Shown piece by piece: positions 1 to 9,461 of a stretch of DNA of 64,000 bases. Made by a program: the position numbers and the translations under genes. The DNA lies in NCBI RefSeq assembly GCF_027587175.1, contig NZ_JAPCID010000002.1:124001-188000 (forward strand). The letters are read 5' to 3'. The stretch is from Solirubrobacter deserti (lineage in GTDB: Bacteria > Actinomycetota > Thermoleophilia > Solirubrobacterales > Solirubrobacteraceae). A model generated the notes under the pieces. The model searched no databases and was not told the origin of the DNA. It worked only from the letters and a program-made list of their open reading frames with translations. Position 1 is the first letter of the stretch; each line of letters begins with the position of its first letter.

Positions 1-2282
1 GCGAAGCCGCTCACGCGCACGTCGGCCGGGAGCTTGATCTCGATCGTGCGCGGGCCGCTGTTCTCCGTGCGCCAGCCGGACTTCGCGCTGCCGTCGAGCA
101 CGGCCTGCGCGCGGCAGGAGTGCGGCGGCGGCTCGTTCTCCTGCGGCTCGCTGACGAGCTCGGCGCCCATCCGCGCGTCCGCCCAGTTGCGCCGGGCGGT
201 GAGGTCGGCCTGAGTCGCCGGCCCGCCGACGGCCAGGTTCGGGCGCTGTGCACGCTCGTAGCCGACCGCGTCCACGGTCAGCTTGCCGTAGGTCCCGACC
301 GGCACGTTGGCGATCGCGTACTCACCCTGCGCGTTGGTGCGGGCGGTCAGGTCCGGCGTCAGGCGCCGGCCGGCGCTGAAGCGGACCTGCGCGTTGGCGA
401 GCGGCGCGCCGCTGTCGCGGTCGCGCACGACGCCGTGCACCACGGCGCGCTGCGCGGCCGTGTTCGGCTTGGTGTGGTCGGCCTTCGGGTCGGCGTCGTC
501 GGCGTCCGTCGCGGCCGCGTACCAGCCCATCCCGCGCGCGGCGAACACCGTCCAGATGCGGTCCTTCTCCGCCCCGGCGAGGACGTTCTCGTCCACCAGC
601 AGCAGCGCGTTGCGGAAGTCCAGGAACGTCGGCTCGGCCGGGACCTCGCGCAGCGCCTCGGTCACGAGCAGGCGGACCCGGTGCAGCCCGTCCTGCTGAC
701 CGTACGCGGCGATCAGCGCGTCACGCAGGTCCCACAGCGTCTGGGCGATGATCTCGCCGTCGGCGTGCGGCTCGGGCCCGTCGGCGTCGATCATGCCGTA
801 GTGGTCGTAGGTGAAGCCGCCCTCGTCCACGGGCGTGTCGATCCCCTGATGGCGGTAGACGAGGCTCTGCGGGTCGGCGAAGCGCGCGAAGCGCACGTCC
901 CCGCTCGCGGGCCCGTCGGCGATCGCGTCCGTGTCGACGAGCCAGTCGAGCGCGTAGAAATCGGCCAGGCCCTCGTCGAGCGCGTCGGCCTGCAGCTGCG
1001 TGAGCGCCTCCCAGCCCTCGCCGTCGGTCACCAGCCGCCCGGCGAGCCCGTGCGCGAGCTCGTGCGCGATCGTCGCCGGCTCCTCCGCGGAGCTCACCGC
1101 CGGCAGCGGCGGGCGGTGGTTGAGGACCAGCGAGAGCCGCATCACGGGGCTCGTGCCCTCCGGGTAGACGACGATGCCGCTGTCGTTGATCGTCAGGCCG
1201 TCGGAACCGGCGTTGACGAGCACCTTCACCGGGTCGTCGTCGCGGAACGCGTCGAAGCTGATCGGCGCGGCGCGGTAGTGGTCCTGGACGCGGCTGAGCG
1301 TGACGAACGCCTGCGTGGCGGCCTGGTAGCGGTTGATCCGGGTCGTGGCGGGCCGGGCCGGGTCCCACGAGCAGCCGACCGTCGGGCAGTCCTGGCCGGG
1401 GAACGCCATGCGCGTGTAGCTCCAGTTGCCGGGCGAGCTGGCGAGCGTGCGGTCCTCGGGGTCGTTCTCGCGGTCGCCGTCGAGGTCGAGCCAGACGTCG
1501 GCACGGCGGCCGAACAGCGTGGCGGCACCGGACGAGAGCCAGCCGTCGAGGCTGACCGGCTGCTGCTTGCCGCCGATGGGCGCGCCCGGCCAGTTCTCGA
1601 ACGCGAGCGCGGTGGCGCGCTGGGCGCGGTTGACCCGGCGCAGCTCGGCGCCGGTGTGGGCGTCCACGAGCTGGTCGTAGAGCGCGTCGCCCTGCTCACG
1701 GATCACGCGCCAGGCGAGCTTGACGTCGCCGGTGTGCGCGGTCAGCACGAGGTGGGCGCGGTCGCCGTTGGCGAACGTGGTGGCGCGCTTGCCGGCTGTC
1801 CCGGCGCGCTTGACCGTGGCCGTCGCCGGTCCCTTCGTCCGCTTCGCGGCGGCGGCACGGGCGGCGCTCGCCGTGATCGACGGCGTCGTGTCCGCGTCCG
1901 CGATACCGGGCCGCACCTCGCCGCCGACGCTCACAATCCGGCCGTCGCGCGTGACCGTCGCCCGCAGGTCCCCGTCGATCAGCGTCACGCCGTCGCGCTG
2001 CTGGCGCCAGCGCAGGCGCGTGAGGCCGTTCGTCGTGGTCGACCGCTCCCGCTTGAGCGCCTTGACGTCCCGCGCGCGGAGCTTGCCCTGCGCGCGCACG
2101 TAGTCGAGGACGTGCTCGGCCCGGTCGCCGGGCGCGGGACCGGTCAGCGGCGCGCCGAGGTGCGCGACGGGCGCGGGACGGCTCGGGACGGGTGCGGGTT
2201 CACGCTCGGGGTCGGAGCCGGGAGCGAGCACGACGGCGAGGAGCAGGAGCGCGGCGAGCGCCGTGGCCGGGAGGGAGCGCAT
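1..2282 (-). CDS. Secreted M36 (fungalysin-like) metallopeptidase, C-terminus beyond window edge
   Basis: Zinc endopeptidase of the M36 type, predicted to be exported. The ATG at 2282 opens a short basic start followed by a hydrophobic Ala/Leu signal peptide (about residues 1-22). The frame stays open to base 1, giving about 760 residues. The zinc motif HELAHG lies at residues 407-412 (bases 1047-1064), and a DEGLADFY segment downstream supplies the usual third-ligand glutamate (family NEGxxD/DEGxAD). After the catalytic part come a carboxypeptidase-regulatory-like beta domain (SGAPLANAQVRF) and the beginning of a discoidin/F5-8C-like domain (AVLDGSAKSGWRT) that runs off the window. Family assignment is from the motif and architecture. 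It is divergent, so a related thermolysin-like clan is the alternative. Confidence 0.8.
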   Translation of the reverse strand, partial: MRSLPATALAALLLLAVVLAPGSDPEREPAPVPSRPAPVAHLGAPLTGPAPGDRAEHVLDYVRAQGKLRARDVKALKRERSTTTNGLTRLRWRQQRDGVTLIDGDLRATVTRDGRIVSVGGEVRPGIADADTTPSITASAARAAAAKRTKGPATATVKRAGTAGKRATTFANGDRAHLVLTAHTGDVKLAWRVIREQGDALYDQLVDAHTGAELRRVNRAQRATALAFENWPGAPIGGKQQPVSLDGWLSSGAATLFGRRADVWLDLDGDRENDPEDRTLASSPGNWSYTRMAFPGQDCPTVGCSWDPARPATTRINRYQAATQAFVTLSRVQDHYRAAPISFDAFRDDDPVKVLVNAGSDGLTINDSGIVVYPEGTSPVMRLSLVLNHRPPLPAVSSAEEPATIAHELAHGLAGRLVTDGEGWEALTQLQADALDEGLADFYALDWLVDTDAIADGPASGDVRFARFADPQSLVYRHQGIDTPVDEGGFTYDHYGMIDADGPEPHADGEIIAQTLWDLRDALIAAYGQQDGLHRVRLLVTEALREVPAEPTFLDFRNALLLVDENVLAGAEKDRIWTVFAARGMGWYAAATDADDADPKADHTKPNTAAQRAVVHGVVRDRDSGAPLANAQVRFSAGRRLTPDLTARTNAQGEYAIANVPVGTYGKLTVDAVGYERAQRPNLAVGGPATQADLTARRNWADARMGAELVSEPQENEPPPHSCRAQAVLDGSAKSGWRTENSGPRTIEIKLPADVRVSGF

Positions 2283-2348
2283 GGTGCGCCGAGGCTCTCA
2301 GGACGCGCGCGTACGCACATCGGGGTAATCCCTAGTGCGTATCTTAAG

Positions 2349-4643
2349 TCAAAGCATTCGGGTCGTCTCGGGCGTCGGGTCGGGCCGTTCGGTGGTGGGC
2401 TCGCCCCGGATCTCGAGGCGCGCGATGAACGCGGGTGCCGGCTCGGCCGTGAAGGCCTCGAGCGTGCCGTCGCGGCGCCGGACGATCACGCGGCGCGCCC
2501 GTGCGGCGGCGTGCACGGCCTGCAGGTCCCACTGCGTGGGGCGCGCGCCGGAGCTGAAGTAGACCTGGAGATCCTGGCCGATGTGGGCGAGCGTCGCGCG
2601 GTAGCCGCCGACGCTGTGGAAGCGCATCGTCGGCGGCAGGTTCACGTCGGCCCACAGCAGCTCGCGGCGTTGCAGGTCGAGGATCGCCGGGACCGCGATC
2701 TTCGCGTTGCCCTGCAGGTCGAAGCGCTGCTCGACGGTCCGGGCGTCGAAGATCGCGCCCTGCTGCGTGCGGCCGCTCATGAAGCCGGCGAAGGCGTCGG
2801 TCATCGCGTCGAACGGGACGTTGTTGTAGGAGAAGACGATCGTGACCAGGTGCGCGACGCCGGCCGCCGTCAGCTGCGGCAGGTCGAGATCGACGAACTC
2901 GGAGGCGCCGAGCGGGGCCGGCGCGGACGTCAGGTCGCCCGAGTGGGTCGCGCCCTCGTGGCGCAGCGACGCGTAGTCGCACAGGCCGACCATCCGCCAG
3001 TTGGCGTCGTAGAGCGCGACGCTGAGGTCGAGGTCCACGCGCGTGTGCTCGGGCTCGGTCCAGTGCAGGAACAGCCGCAGGTTGTCGGTGGGCGGCAGCG
3101 GGAGGCGGCTGCCGCGCGCGACGGTCCGCAGCGCGCGGGCGCTGTGACGCTCACGGAACGGGAGCGTGAGGTCCTTGGCGGCCTCGTCGAGCAGCACGGT
3201 GTCCAGCGGCTCCGCGCGGGCGGCGCGGGCGATCAGCTCGCGCTGGATGGTCTCGACGACGGCGTCGATCGTGGCCTGGTCGAGCGGCGCGCGCGTGTCC
3301 TCGGTGGCGAACGCCTTCGTCACCTCGCCCCGCGGGAAGAACACGCGCGTGGGCAGCGGCCGCGCGCGGGTGCGGATCGACGCCATCGCGGTCAGCAGCA
3401 GCGGCGCGGGGACGCTCGGCGCGGCGGCGGCGAGCGCGGGGATCGCGTCCGCGCCGGCGCGCAGGAGGTGGTCGAGGCGGCGGACGAGCTCGCCCGGGCG
3501 GCGCTGCGCGAGCTCCAGCGCGAGCTCGGCGTCCTGCGCGGCGAGCGCCTCCTCGAGCTGGGTGGCGAACGTGCGCAGGCGAACGCGCTCACGCGTGACC
3601 GTGGCGGTGCTGCCCGCGGTGAAGTCGTCGTCCACGCGCGTGCGGCGGATCGCGGCGAACGCGAGCGCCACGTTCGGGTAGCGCGCCTGGAACTCGTACG
3701 GGTGCAGCTTCTCGCCGATCCGCTTCCAGTGGGTCGCGTGGCGGCGCATGTCCTCCGCGAGCTGGTCCTGTGGGATGGCCTCCAGGACGGTCAGGACGAA
3801 GCGCCGGACCGGGCGCGGGATGTTCGGCAGCGGCTTGGGCGCCGCGACGAGGTCCGCTTCGCCGCCGAGCGCGACGAACAGCACGCGCAGCACGTCGGTC
3901 GCGGTCTTCAGGTGCGGACGGGCGACGTCGAACTCCAGCCAGGTGCCGAAGATCAGCGCCATCGTCTCGCGCACAAGGATGTGGGCGGGGACGAGCTCGA
4001 CGCCGCAGTGGCGCACGAGCGTCTTGAGGTCCTCGCGGTCCTGGCGGTTCAGCGGCGTGGTCCGCGCGAGCAGCTCCGTGTAGATGGACGTCGCCGTGGC
4101 GTCCAGGTCGCGGCCGATGTCGAGCAGGGTGAGCTCGCGCGGGTCCCACAGCGGCTCGCGCTGCGGCGCGGGTTGCACGAACGGGTTGTCCAGTGCGACC
4201 CGGCGGTGGCAGATCGGGCAGGCGCTGTAGTCGGTCGCGTCCCAGCAGTTCGCGCACACCAGGTGCCCGCACGGGTCCAGCACGTACACGTGGTCGACGG
4301 TCGTGCAGTTCAGGCAGGGCTGGTCCGGGCTCGCGAACACGTGCGTGAGCGTGCGCTCGAGGTAGAGCTGGAACGTGTCCTGCGGCGTCGAGTCCGGGAA
4401 GTTGCGAAACAGCGGCACGTGCGGGACGTGCGCGCCGCGTTCGGTGGCGAGCTGCTGGAGCAGATCGTCGCCGATGCCGGCGAGCTCGGCCGAAGGCGTG
4501 ACGTTCAGCTGGGCGTAGAGCCCTTTGCTGAACACGTACCCGAGCTCGGCGGCCCGCGCCTCGATGCGCGCGAGCACCTCGTCCGTGCGTGCGTCGGGTC
4601 CGCCGCCGGGCTCGAGGAACACGAGCCGCTCGCGGCGGACCAT
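2349..4643 (-). CDS. RING-finger plus TerD-like domain protein (MXAN_6230/SCO0854-type)
   Basis: A bacterial protein with a clear C3HC4 RING-like zinc site: CLNC, then CGH, CANC and CPIC, at about residues 110-145 from the ATG at 4643. The middle part is helical and unassigned. The C-terminal 200 residues resemble TerD (the RVDLDLSVALYD and EFVDLDLP segments). This matches the family I know as MXAN_6230/SCO0854 RING domain proteins. Bacterial E3 activity is unproven, and the RING may simply be a zinc-stabilised protein-binding fold linked to TerD-type stress proteins. No good Shine-Dalgarno marks the start: the frame is open to a GTG at 4718, and a GTG about 10 codons before the chosen ATG is also possible. 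The GT39 gene ends just upstream on the same strand. Confidence 0.75.
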   Translation of the reverse strand: MVRRERLVFLEPGGGPDARTDEVLARIEARAAELGYVFSKGLYAQLNVTPSAELAGIGDDLLQQLATERGAHVPHVPLFRNFPDSTPQDTFQLYLERTLTHVFASPDQPCLNCTTVDHVYVLDPCGHLVCANCWDATDYSACPICHRRVALDNPFVQPAPQREPLWDPRELTLLDIGRDLDATATSIYTELLARTTPLNRQDREDLKTLVRHCGVELVPAHILVRETMALIFGTWLEFDVARPHLKTATDVLRVLFVALGGEADLVAAPKPLPNIPRPVRRFVLTVLEAIPQDQLAEDMRRHATHWKRIGEKLHPYEFQARYPNVALAFAAIRRTRVDDDFTAGSTATVTRERVRLRTFATQLEEALAAQDAELALELAQRRPGELVRRLDHLLRAGADAIPALAAAAPSVPAPLLLTAMASIRTRARPLPTRVFFPRGEVTKAFATEDTRAPLDQATIDAVVETIQRELIARAARAEPLDTVLLDEAAKDLTLPFRERHSARALRTVARGSRLPLPPTDNLRLFLHWTEPEHTRVDLDLSVALYDANWRMVGLCDYASLRHEGATHSGDLTSAPAPLGASEFVDLDLPQLTAAGVAHLVTIVFSYNNVPFDAMTDAFAGFMSGRTQQGAIFDARTVEQRFDLQGNAKIAVPAILDLQRRELLWADVNLPPTMRFHSVGGYRATLAHIGQDLQVYFSSGARPTQWDLQAVHAAARARRVIVRRRDGTLEAFTAEPAPAFIARLEIRGEPTTERPDPTPETTRML

Positions 4644-4735
4644 CAGCAACAGGAGAGGGGTGGAGAGCGGGCGCACTACCGGTGGGATAGGTGAGAAGGA
4701 AGCACGCCCCGGTGCCACCCCTCTGTCAACGAAGA

Positions 4736-6694
4736 CTACGCCGCGGTGCGAATCTCATCGGCGGTGCCCTGGAGGTCGTAGAGGCCGTCGATGGTCGTGG
4801 CCTTGCCGACCTGCGTGGCGATCGTCATCGCGTGCGACGCGCCCGTGCGCCCGTCGCGCATCCCGCCGCTGTCGGAGGAGGCGATGATCCAGCGGATCCG
4901 CCCGTCCTCGACGGCGTCTGCGAGCCACTCGGCGGTCACGACCGTCTCGCGGCCGGAGAAGCCGCCGATCGCGGCCACGTCGGCGCCGGACTCGACGATT
5001 GACTGCGCCGCGCCCGACTGGCTGGAGACCACGACGGTGCCGCCGCCGTTGGCGTTGGCGTACGCGACCGCCTCGGTCAGCGCGCTCGTGTCGCCGCCGA
5101 ACATGCCGCCGCCACCGCCCGGGCCGGGCGCCGCGGCGCCGCCGCTGTTCGTGCCGGACGAGCCGGTGGCGCCGGGCGCCGCGCCGCCCATGCCCGGCGC
5201 GAACCCGCCGCCGCCTGGGCCGCCCTGCCCGTTCCCACCCGGGAGCCCGCCGCGGCCACCGCCCATGCCCTGCGACGCGGGGCCGCCCGCCGGGAACGTC
5301 GAGCTCGTCGCGTGGCCGAGCGTCCGCACCGCCCACGACGCGGGTGCGAACAACAGAAGGCCGACGGCGGCCGCCGCCGCGATCGCGCGCAGCTTGGGTG
5401 CGAACACGATCACCGCCGCCGCGACCGCGCCGAGGACGAGCAGCACGCCCGTGGCCCAGCTGAGGTCGGTGGCGCTGTCGGCGATCACGACGATCTCGGT
5501 CGCGAGACCGCCGGCGATCAGCAGCGGACCCCACGTGCGGCTGCGCAGCAGGCTCCAGCCCGCGCCCACGAGCAGCGCGGTGAACGGCGCGAGCGCGGCC
5601 ACGTAGTACGGGTGGAAGATGCCCGAAGCGCGGCTGAACGCGACCGCCGTGACCGCGAACGCGCCGCCGACGGCGATCAGGTAGCCCGTGCGCGCGTCGT
5701 CGCGCCGCAGGCGCGAGGTGAGCAGCAGGCCGAGCGCCGCGACCAGCGCGAAGCCGATCAGCCAGCCCGCCTGCCCGCCGAGCGCCGCGTTGAGCAGGCG
5801 CGCCGGCCCGGCCTCGCCGCCGAACACGCCGCCGCCTCCGCCGCCGGGTCCGCCGTCCTGGCCGAACAGCCGGCCGAGGCCGTTGTAGCCGAGGATCAGC
5901 GACCAGATCGAGTTGTCGTCGGTGCCGGAGACGTACGGGCGCTCGCTCGCGGGCGTCAGCCACAGCAGCATCGGCCACGCGAGGCCGACCACGGCCATCG
6001 CCGCGCCGCCGACGAGCAGCTGCTTGGCCGCGGTGACGCGGCCCTTCGGCGCTACGCAGAACCACGCCAGCGCGAGCCCCGGGACCACCAGCAGCGCCGC
6101 GGCCATCTTCGTCTCGAACCCGAGGCCGACGAACACGCCGCTGAGCACGAGCCACTTCAGGCTGCCCTCGCGCCGCAGGCCCCGGTCGAGCGCCCATACC
6201 GCGGCCACCAGGCAGAGCACGAGCAGCGCGTCCGGGTTGTTGTGGCGCGCCATCGCGACCGTGATCGGCGTCAGCGCGAGCGTCAGCCCGGCCACGAACC
6301 CGGCGGCGCGGCCGAACCGCGAGCGCGCGAGGTCGTAGGTCAACCCGACGGTCGCGACCCCCATCAGCGCCTGCGGCACCAGCAGCGCCCACGAGTTGAA
6401 CCCGAACACGCGCGCCGACAGTGCCTGCACCCACAGCGCGAGCGGCGGTTTGTCCACGGTCTGCAGACCGGCGGCGTCGAACGAGCCGTACAGGAACGCG
6501 TGCCAGGACTGCGTCATCGACCGCACGGCGGCCGCGTAGTAGTCGTTCGCGTAGCCGTTGAGGTCGAGCGCCCACAGGTTCAGCCCTCCCGCGAGCGCGA
6601 GCAGGACGAGCAGCTCCGGTCGCTGGACGAGCGCCCGGAGGGCAGAAAGAGAACCGGCCCGGCGGCGCGGCTGATCAAGGGCGAGGGTTGACAT
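4736..6694 (-). CDS. GT39 (PMT/ArnT-like) membrane glycosyltransferase
   Basis: Polytopic membrane glycosyltransferase of about 652 residues, of the kind that moves a sugar from a polyprenyl-phosphate donor to an acceptor outside the membrane. Visible marks are the first external loop with YANDYYAAA (about residues 48-56, the position of the catalytic acidic residue in GT39), DKPPLALW (about 81-88), MARHNNPDALLV, and roughly ten hydrophobic segments. A soluble C-terminal domain follows. Two very glycine-rich stretches (about 275-290 and 475-530) look like flexible linkers and are unusual. The ATG at 6694 faces the divergent permease gene. Acceptor and sugar cannot be told from sequence. Confidence 0.85.
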   Translation of the reverse strand: MSTLALDQPRRRAGSLSALRALVQRPELLVLLALAGGLNLWALDLNGYANDYYAAAVRSMTQSWHAFLYGSFDAAGLQTVDKPPLALWVQALSARVFGFNSWALLVPQALMGVATVGLTYDLARSRFGRAAGFVAGLTLALTPITVAMARHNNPDALLVLCLVAAVWALDRGLRREGSLKWLVLSGVFVGLGFETKMAAALLVVPGLALAWFCVAPKGRVTAAKQLLVGGAAMAVVGLAWPMLLWLTPASERPYVSGTDDNSIWSLILGYNGLGRLFGQDGGPGGGGGGVFGGEAGPARLLNAALGGQAGWLIGFALVAALGLLLTSRLRRDDARTGYLIAVGGAFAVTAVAFSRASGIFHPYYVAALAPFTALLVGAGWSLLRSRTWGPLLIAGGLATEIVVIADSATDLSWATGVLLVLGAVAAAVIVFAPKLRAIAAAAAVGLLLFAPASWAVRTLGHATSSTFPAGGPASQGMGGGRGGLPGGNGQGGPGGGGFAPGMGGAAPGATGSSGTNSGGAAAPGPGGGGGMFGGDTSALTEAVAYANANGGGTVVVSSQSGAAQSIVESGADVAAIGGFSGRETVVTAEWLADAVEDGRIRWIIASSDSGGMRDGRTGASHAMTIATQVGKATTIDGLYDLQGTADEIRTAA

Positions 6695-6812
6695 GCGCCC
6701 ACCATCGACCTGCCGGCTGCGAGCGGCCTGGGCGCACCCTCAGAGGTTCCTGGGAACCGGCAAGCCGCAAATGTCACAAGTCCGTCCGGAAAGCGTGAAA
6801 TGTTTCCGCGCC

Positions 6813-8273
6813 ATGGACGACGCCGCACGGTTGAAGGAGCTGGGCTACGAGAGCCGCTTCGAGCGGCGGATGGGGCTGTGGGAGAACTTCGCGCTCGGGT
6901 TCACGTACCTGTCGCCGGTCGTGGGGATCTACAGCGTGTTTGCGCTCGGGTTCGTGGCCGGTGGGCCGCCGATGATCTGGAGCATCGTGATCGCGGGGAT
7001 CGGGCAGCTGCTCGTGGCGCTCGTGTTCGCGGAGATCGTCGCGCAGTTCCCGGTCGCGGGCGGGATCTATCCGTGGGCAAGACGGCTGATCGGCCGGCGC
7101 TGGGCCTGGCTGACCGGCTGGATCTACGGCTGGGCGCTGATCGCCACCGTCGCGTCCGTCTCCACGGGCGCGGTGGTGTTCGTCGGCAGCCTGTTCGGCT
7201 TCACGCCCACGCGCACCACGACGGTGTTGATCGCGGCGGCGCTGATGGTCCTGTGCTTGCTGATCAACTTGAGCGGGACGAAGACGCTCGGCCGCGTGGC
7301 GATGGCCGGCTTCGTCGCCGAGCTCATCGGCGCGCTGGCCGTCGGCCTGTGGCTGCTGCTGTTCGAGCGCCAGCACGACTTCAGCGTGTTCTTCGACTCG
7401 CTCGGGACCGAGGGTGACGGGAGCTACCTCGGCGCGTTCCTGGCGGCGTCCCTGCTCGGCCTGTATCTGTTCTACGGCTTCGAGGCCTGCGGTGACGTGG
7501 CCGAGGAGGTGCCCGACCCCGGCCGCACGATCCCGAAGGCGATGCGCCGCACGATCTACGTCGGCGGCGCCGCGGCGTTGCTGATCACGGCCGCGCTGAT
7601 ACTCGCCCAGCCGAACTTCAGCGCGATCATCAGCGGCGAGAACGCGGACCCGGTCGGGTCCGTGTTCAGCGACGTGTTCGGCAGCGTCGGCTCGAAGATC
7701 ATCACGATCGTCGTGCTGATCTCGTTCGTGTCCTGCATCCTGAGCCTGCAGGCCGCGGCCAGCCGGCTCATCTACTCGTACGCGCGCGACCGGATGATCG
7801 TGGCGAGCGACGCACTCAGCCGCTTCTCCCCCGAGCGCCACGTGCCGCCCGTCGCGCTCACCGTCGCCTGCCTCACCCCCGCCGCCGTCGTGGCGATCGC
7901 CGAGATCGTCAGCGAGAGCGCGCTGCTGAAGGTCATCTCGTTCGCGTCCTGCGGCATCTACATCGCGTTCCAGATGGTCGTGCTGGCCGCGCTGATCGCG
8001 CGCTCGCGTGGCTGGAACCCGAGCGGCAAGTTCACGCTCGGCCGCTACGGCTTCCCGGTCAACGTCGCCGCCCTCGTCTACGGCGTCGCGGGCGCGCTGA
8101 ACCTGGCGTGGCCGCGCGGCGGCGACGAGGTCGCTTGGTACGACAACTGGATCGTGGTGCTCGGGTGCGGGATCGTCGCCACCGTCGGCGTCGCCTACAT
8201 GCTGCTCGCCCGCCCGTACGAGCGCAGCGACGCACCGTACGGAGACGCGACCACGATGCGGGCGACTCCGTAG
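6813..8273 (+). CDS. APC-superfamily amino acid/polyamine permease
   Basis: Twelve-segment cytoplasmic membrane transporter of about 486 residues. The APC signature is in the first helices (GFTYLSPVVGIYSVF, then PVAGGIYPWAR), with a GFEACGDVAEEVPDPGRTIPKA motif in the middle that is typical of the basic amino acid and GABA permease branch. I chose the ATG at 6813 (MDDAARL) because the residues upstream are low-complexity and not permease-like. It is divergent from the GT39 gene, with a 118-base gap that must hold both promoters. The substrate is probably an amino acid or amine, but this is not determined. The next gene downstream is separated by 120 bases and is probably a new unit. Confidence 0.87.
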   Translation: MDDAARLKELGYESRFERRMGLWENFALGFTYLSPVVGIYSVFALGFVAGGPPMIWSIVIAGIGQLLVALVFAEIVAQFPVAGGIYPWARRLIGRRWAWLTGWIYGWALIATVASVSTGAVVFVGSLFGFTPTRTTTVLIAAALMVLCLLINLSGTKTLGRVAMAGFVAELIGALAVGLWLLLFERQHDFSVFFDSLGTEGDGSYLGAFLAASLLGLYLFYGFEACGDVAEEVPDPGRTIPKAMRRTIYVGGAAALLITAALILAQPNFSAIISGENADPVGSVFSDVFGSVGSKIITIVVLISFVSCILSLQAAASRLIYSYARDRMIVASDALSRFSPERHVPPVALTVACLTPAAVVAIAEIVSESALLKVISFASCGIYIAFQMVVLAALIARSRGWNPSGKFTLGRYGFPVNVAALVYGVAGALNLAWPRGGDEVAWYDNWIVVLGCGIVATVGVAYMLLARPYERSDAPYGDATTMRATP

Positions 8274-8293
8274 ACGGCGTCATCCACGCCGTC
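8273..8293 (+). terminator. Short hairpin directly after the APC permease
   Basis: A 7-base perfect stem (GACGGCG and CGCCGTC) with a 7-base loop starts at the last base of the permease stop codon. There is no T-run after it, so it is at best a weak terminator or a 3'-end stabiliser. Confidence 0.35.
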
Positions 8294-8322
8294 GGCAAGA
8301 CGATCGGCCCCGAGGATCACGA

Positions 8323-8336
8323 GTAGTTTCTACGGA
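8323..8336 (+). promoter_or_regulatory. GTAGTTTCTACGGA motif, repeated at 40072
   Basis: This 14-mer lies 58 bases before the ATG of the next gene and contains the inverted repeat GTAG-TTT-CTAC. A copy with one change (GTAGTTTCCACGGA) occurs at 40072-40085, before a universal stress protein remnant. A shared stress-type promoter or operator is a guess; only the repetition is seen. Confidence 0.3.
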
Positions 8337-8393
8337 ACGTCTTTGTGGCCGACCCCGACGGGGAAGCCCGGTTCGCAGACGACCATCAAGACC

Positions 8394-9461
8394 ATGACGA
8401 CGAACGAGACCACCGCCCCCAATCAGCCCGGTCCCATCGGCTTCGCCCGGATGGCGGGCTCGTCGATCGCGGGCCGTGACGCCGCCCCCTGGGTCACCGA
8501 CTTCCTCAACGCCGCGTACTACCGCCGGGCCCGCGAGGAGCGCGCGGTCGACGACTTGCGCCTCGCGTTCAGCGTCCTGACGACCTACTGGTACCGCAAG
8601 GACCCGACCCGCCGGCTGCGCGTCACCGACCTCCCCGCCTTCCACCGCGCATTCGGCGGCGAGCGCTTCGGCAACAAGGGCTGGCTGGACCGCGAGGCGC
8701 TCGAGCGCGGCGCCGCCGCCCTGATCGGCGACTGGTTCCCCGAGGCCTACGCCGACGCAGAGCGCCGCGGCTGGGGCATCGCCTTCGAGACCCCCGAGGA
8801 CAAGGCCGCCTACGACCACGCCCACCGCCTCGCGCTGGCCAAGGTGGGCGAGCTGACCGCCGAGTCCGCGCCGCTGGACCAGCAGGTCTGGCACACCTAC
8901 GACCCGGTCGAGATGCCGTCCGCGGAAGCCGTGATCGCTGCGCTCACGAAGCCGGAGACGTGGCCCGACTACGCGTCCGAGCTCGGCCGCTTCACGCCGC
9001 TGCGCCCGGGTGGCCTGCTCAACCAGACGTTCGAGATCGAGGTCGCGGCCGGCACGGACAAGCCCGTCCCGCTGTGGACGCGCGGCTACGTGACGATCAC
9101 GACGCTGGTCACCCCCGAGGACCCGAAGGCCCTGCACAACTGGTTCGAGGGCCTCGAGGCCGGCATGAAGCAGCACGGCGAGCCGCGGATCGTGCCCGAG
9201 GGCGGCGAGCCGCTCGTCGGCTTCGACCTCACGACGCACGCCGGCCACTTCATGGGCTCCGGCCACAACCGCCTCGTGCTCTACGCGCTCGACGGGAAGG
9301 CCTACGCGCGCGCCGCCGGCACGTGGGACCCGATGAGCTGGCACCTCGACAAGGCCTACCAGAGCCAGGGCAAGGACGCCCAGCACGCGTTCTGGGGCGT
9401 CGGCAACGAGCCGGAGCTCAGCATGCTGCACCAGATCGCGATCGCCCTCGGAGCCCAGTGA
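8394..9461 (+). CDS. Conserved protein of unknown function, coupled to a flavin oxidoreductase
   Basis: A soluble protein of about 355 residues with no signal peptide or membrane segment. The start is the ATG at 8394 (MTTNETT). I do not recognise a catalytic motif. The N-terminal half (about 1-170) is helical and the C-terminal half has alternating beta strands. The stop codon overlaps the GTG of the next gene by four bases (GTGA), so the two are translationally coupled and probably work together, perhaps on a hydrophobic substrate of the flavoprotein. The dense GC3 pattern confirms it is coding. No function is assigned. Confidence 0.75.
   Translation: MTTNETTAPNQPGPIGFARMAGSSIAGRDAAPWVTDFLNAAYYRRAREERAVDDLRLAFSVLTTYWYRKDPTRRLRVTDLPAFHRAFGGERFGNKGWLDREALERGAAALIGDWFPEAYADAERRGWGIAFETPEDKAAYDHAHRLALAKVGELTAESAPLDQQVWHTYDPVEMPSAEAVIAALTKPETWPDYASELGRFTPLRPGGLLNQTFEIEVAAGTDKPVPLWTRGYVTITTLVTPEDPKALHNWFEGLEAGMKQHGEPRIVPEGGEPLVGFDLTTHAGHFMGSGHNRLVLYALDGKAYARAAGTWDPMSWHLDKAYQSQGKDAQHAFWGVGNEPELSMLHQIAIALGAQ

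Noticed and set aside
120-4694. A 1524-codon open frame on the plus strand
   Set aside because: It lies antisense to two well-supported minus-strand genes and has Arg/Val/Gly-rich low-complexity translation. Such shadow frames arise from the GC3 bias.
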